From contig NZ_MVAD01000003.1 of the NCBI RefSeq assembly GCF_002007115.1, positions 62,001 to 126,000 on the forward strand: a DNA stretch of 64,000 nucleotides, written 5' to 3'. The position numbers and the translations under genes are program-made. Source of the stretch: Massilia sp. KIM. GTDB lineage: Bacteria; Pseudomonadota; Gammaproteobacteria; Burkholderiales; Burkholderiaceae_D. The notes beneath the pieces are model-generated. The model ran no database searches. It had not been told where the DNA came from and saw only the letters and a program-made list of their open reading frames with translations. Shown in pieces: positions 62,108 through 64,000 of the stretch. The first letter of the stretch is position 1. The number at the start of each line of letters is the position of its first letter.

Positions 62108-64000
62108 ATGAATCCAGCCGATTTTTCCAGCCTCACGCCGGCCCAGGTCGCCGACCTGCGCCGCAAGCTCGAGGCGGCCGGCTGCCATCCGCCGCCGCAG
62201 GTCGCTTCCCTGGCCGAACTCGATCCCGCCCTGGCGCTGCTGCGGCGGCGCTTCAACCTGCCCGACAGCGAGGGCCTGGACGCCGCCACCCTGCGCTGCC
62301 TGGACGGCTGCGCCGGCACCGTGTTCGGCGACGTCCTCGACGACGAGCTGCGGCTCCTGCGTCCCGATGCGTCGCCGCCGTCGGCCCCATCCGCCGCGCC
62401 GCCCGACCCCGAGGAGCTGCTGGCGCGCGCCCACGCCGGCATGCTCACCGGGCTGGCCCTGTCCGGCGGCGGCGTGCGCAGCGCCACCTTCGGCCTGGGC
62501 GCCCTGCAGGCGCTGGCCGGCATACGTTTCCTGAGCCGGATCGACTACCTGTCCACCGTCTCGGGCGGCGGCTTCATCGGCGGCTGGCTGTCGCGCTGCA
62601 TCCATGCCCAGGGCGGCGACGTGGCCGCCGTCGAGGCCATGCTGGCGCCCCACGTGGGCGCGCGCGAGGCGCCGGCGGTGCGCTTCCTGCGCCAGTACAG
62701 CAACTACCTGTCGCCGCGCGGGGGCATGTTCAGCGCCGACACCTGGACCCTGATCGGCACCTACATCCGCAACACCGGCCTGAACCTGGCCATGCTGGTG
62801 GCCTGGCTGTGTGCCCTGCTGCTGCTGCCGCGCGCCTGCGTGTGGGCGGTGCACCGGGTGGTCACGCCCGGCGGGCCCTGGGCCCACCTGTCCGACATCG
62901 CCTGGATCCTGGGCGTGGCCCTGTTCCTGGTGGCCGTGTTCTGCACCGCGCTCTCGATCTCCAGCAAACCCGCCAGCTCGCGCGGGCTGCGCCGCTTTCC
63001 GCTGTCGCAGGGCGCGGTCCTGTGGTGCATCAACCTGCCCCTGGTGCTGGCCGGCTTCCTCGGCAGCCTGGGCCTGTGGCCGCACGGCGGCGTCACCCTC
63101 ACCTGGGACGGCAGCGCCCTGCCCGCGGCCCTGCACGGCGAATGGGGCTGGCTGCTGGCGCCGGGGGTGGTCTACTTCATCGTCTGGGCCTGCGGCTGGT
63201 ACCTGGCGCACGACCGCGAAAGCCCCTACCGGCGCACCGGCTACACCCTGTGCGTGGCCGGCCTGTGCGTGGTGCTGCTGGTGCTGATCGAGGCCGGCCA
63301 GCGCTTCGCGCCCGAGGTCGCGCCCTTCTGGGGCCGGCGCCTGGCGCCGCTGGTGCAGGCGCTGTGGGGCTTGATCACCCTGCTGCCGGTGGTGGCGCTC
63401 GGCCTGGCACTGGATACGCGCCTGGCCCGCGAGCGTCCGCTGCGCGACCTGACCCGGGCCGAGCTGGGCGAAGGCCTGTCGCACTTCCTGTGCGCCACCG
63501 GCGCGCTGACCCTGGGCACGGTGCTGCTGCTGGCGGGCCTGGCGGCGCTGCCCTCGCCGGCCTCGCACCCGGTGCTCAACAACGCCATCGCCCTGAGCAG
63601 CTTCGGCATGCCGCTCATGATGGCGCTGTTCGCCAGCACCACCACCCTGATGATCGGCCTGATCGGCCGCCTTTACAGCGACGCCAGCCGCGAATGGTGG
63701 AACCGCCAGGGCGCCTGGGCCGCGATCTTCGCGCTCACCTGGCTGGCGGCCTTCGGCGTCAGCTTCTTCCTGGCGCCGCTGCTGCACTGGGGCTGGCTGA
63801 CCTACGACCTGTGGTCCAACCTCGGCACCCTGGCCGGCTGGCTGGCGATGACCGCCTTCGGCCTGAAGGCCGGCAGCGGCACCGCGACCGGCATGCGCGG
63901 ACTCCCGCCCTCGCGCCTGGACCTGGCGGCGCGCCTGGCGCCCTATGTCTTCACGGTCGGGATCTTCGCGCTCCTGAGCACCCTGGTGCAGGCGGTGGTG
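62108..64000 (+). CDS. Patatin-like phospholipase with membrane domain (3' end outside window)
   Basis: 631 codons are visible and the frame is open at the right edge. After a non-conserved N-terminus (about 1-115), the patatin oxyanion loop SGGGVRSATFGLG (S119-G122) and nucleophile S152 in TVSGGGFIGG are intact. The chain then shows at least seven hydrophobic segments (about 215-630), so a lipase domain is fused to a multi-TM domain; the catalytic Asp (DGG-type) would be expected after these or beyond the edge. It may act on membrane lipids from the inner membrane. Confidence 0.8.
   Translation, partial: MNPADFSSLTPAQVADLRRKLEAAGCHPPPQVASLAELDPALALLRRRFNLPDSEGLDAATLRCLDGCAGTVFGDVLDDELRLLRPDASPPSAPSAAPPDPEELLARAHAGMLTGLALSGGGVRSATFGLGALQALAGIRFLSRIDYLSTVSGGGFIGGWLSRCIHAQGGDVAAVEAMLAPHVGAREAPAVRFLRQYSNYLSPRGGMFSADTWTLIGTYIRNTGLNLAMLVAWLCALLLLPRACVWAVHRVVTPGGPWAHLSDIAWILGVALFLVAVFCTALSISSKPASSRGLRRFPLSQGAVLWCINLPLVLAGFLGSLGLWPHGGVTLTWDGSALPAALHGEWGWLLAPGVVYFIVWACGWYLAHDRESPYRRTGYTLCVAGLCVVLLVLIEAGQRFAPEVAPFWGRRLAPLVQALWGLITLLPVVALGLALDTRLARERPLRDLTRAELGEGLSHFLCATGALTLGTVLLLAGLAALPSPASHPVLNNAIALSSFGMPLMMALFASTTTLMIGLIGRLYSDASREWWNRQGAWAAIFALTWLAAFGVSFFLAPLLHWGWLTYDLWSNLGTLAGWLAMTAFGLKAGSGTATGMRGLPPSRLDLAARLAPYVFTVGIFALLSTLVQAVV

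Overview
The window is high-GC DNA (roughly 68-70% by eye) from a Gram-negative betaproteobacterium, most likely the Oxalobacteraceae (Massilia/Duganella/Janthinobacterium type). Supporting signs are a PhaM-like granule protein, a PEP-CTERM protein, TonB receptors, TamA/TamB, tandem DUF3108 genes, much c-di-GMP signalling, and gene order and style. No rRNA, tRNA, CRISPR array, transposase or prophage was seen.

Layout. 1-6365 (minus): an amino-sugar/chitin-type uptake locus with a TonB receptor, a GH20 hexosaminidase without signal peptide and an AmpG-like permease. 6701-11810: tandem HD-GYP protein, FAD/Rieske oxidoreductase, chemoreceptor. 11821-16930: Ser/Gly/Thr-rich exported protein, two lipoprotein serine hydrolases, luciferase-like monooxygenase and isochorismatase-like hydrolase. 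16927-18037 (minus): a low-GC orphan type VI cassette of Hcp, a small cysteine-hydrolase-like effector candidate and a two-TM immunity candidate. 18283-27636: envelope and secreted enzymes (M16 and M20 peptidases, Tat-exported DUF882 peptidase, two PQQ-type sugar dehydrogenases) and small lipoproteins. 28274-30490: an ECF sigma factor operon. 30586-36040: DUF3016 protein, Fpg/Nei DNA glycosylase, HD-GYP response regulator and a convergent GAF histidine kinase. 36319-39409: a second type VI pair, Tle4-like lipase plus Tli4-like immunity protein. 39451-44966: small conserved genes, an EAL phosphodiesterase, a VOC protein and a PilZ protein. 45020-52213: queC, tamA, tamB. 52210-53849: a microgene, a membrane protein and a PEP-CTERM protein. 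54141-59108 (minus): mksF-mksE-mksB condensin. 59282-64000: paired DUF3108 genes, phaM and a membrane patatin cut by the window end.

Themes. c-di-GMP turnover and sensing recur (two HD-GYP proteins, one EAL protein, one PilZ protein), alongside interbacterial competition (two type VI effector-immunity modules with no secretion apparatus in view) and envelope biogenesis. Three copies of a long palindromic repeat, with arms built on CCCGGCGAAGGCCGGGA-like cores, lie just after gene 3' ends; one is joined directly to an 18-bp tandem repeat array. Function calls rest on motif recognition alone, with no database search.
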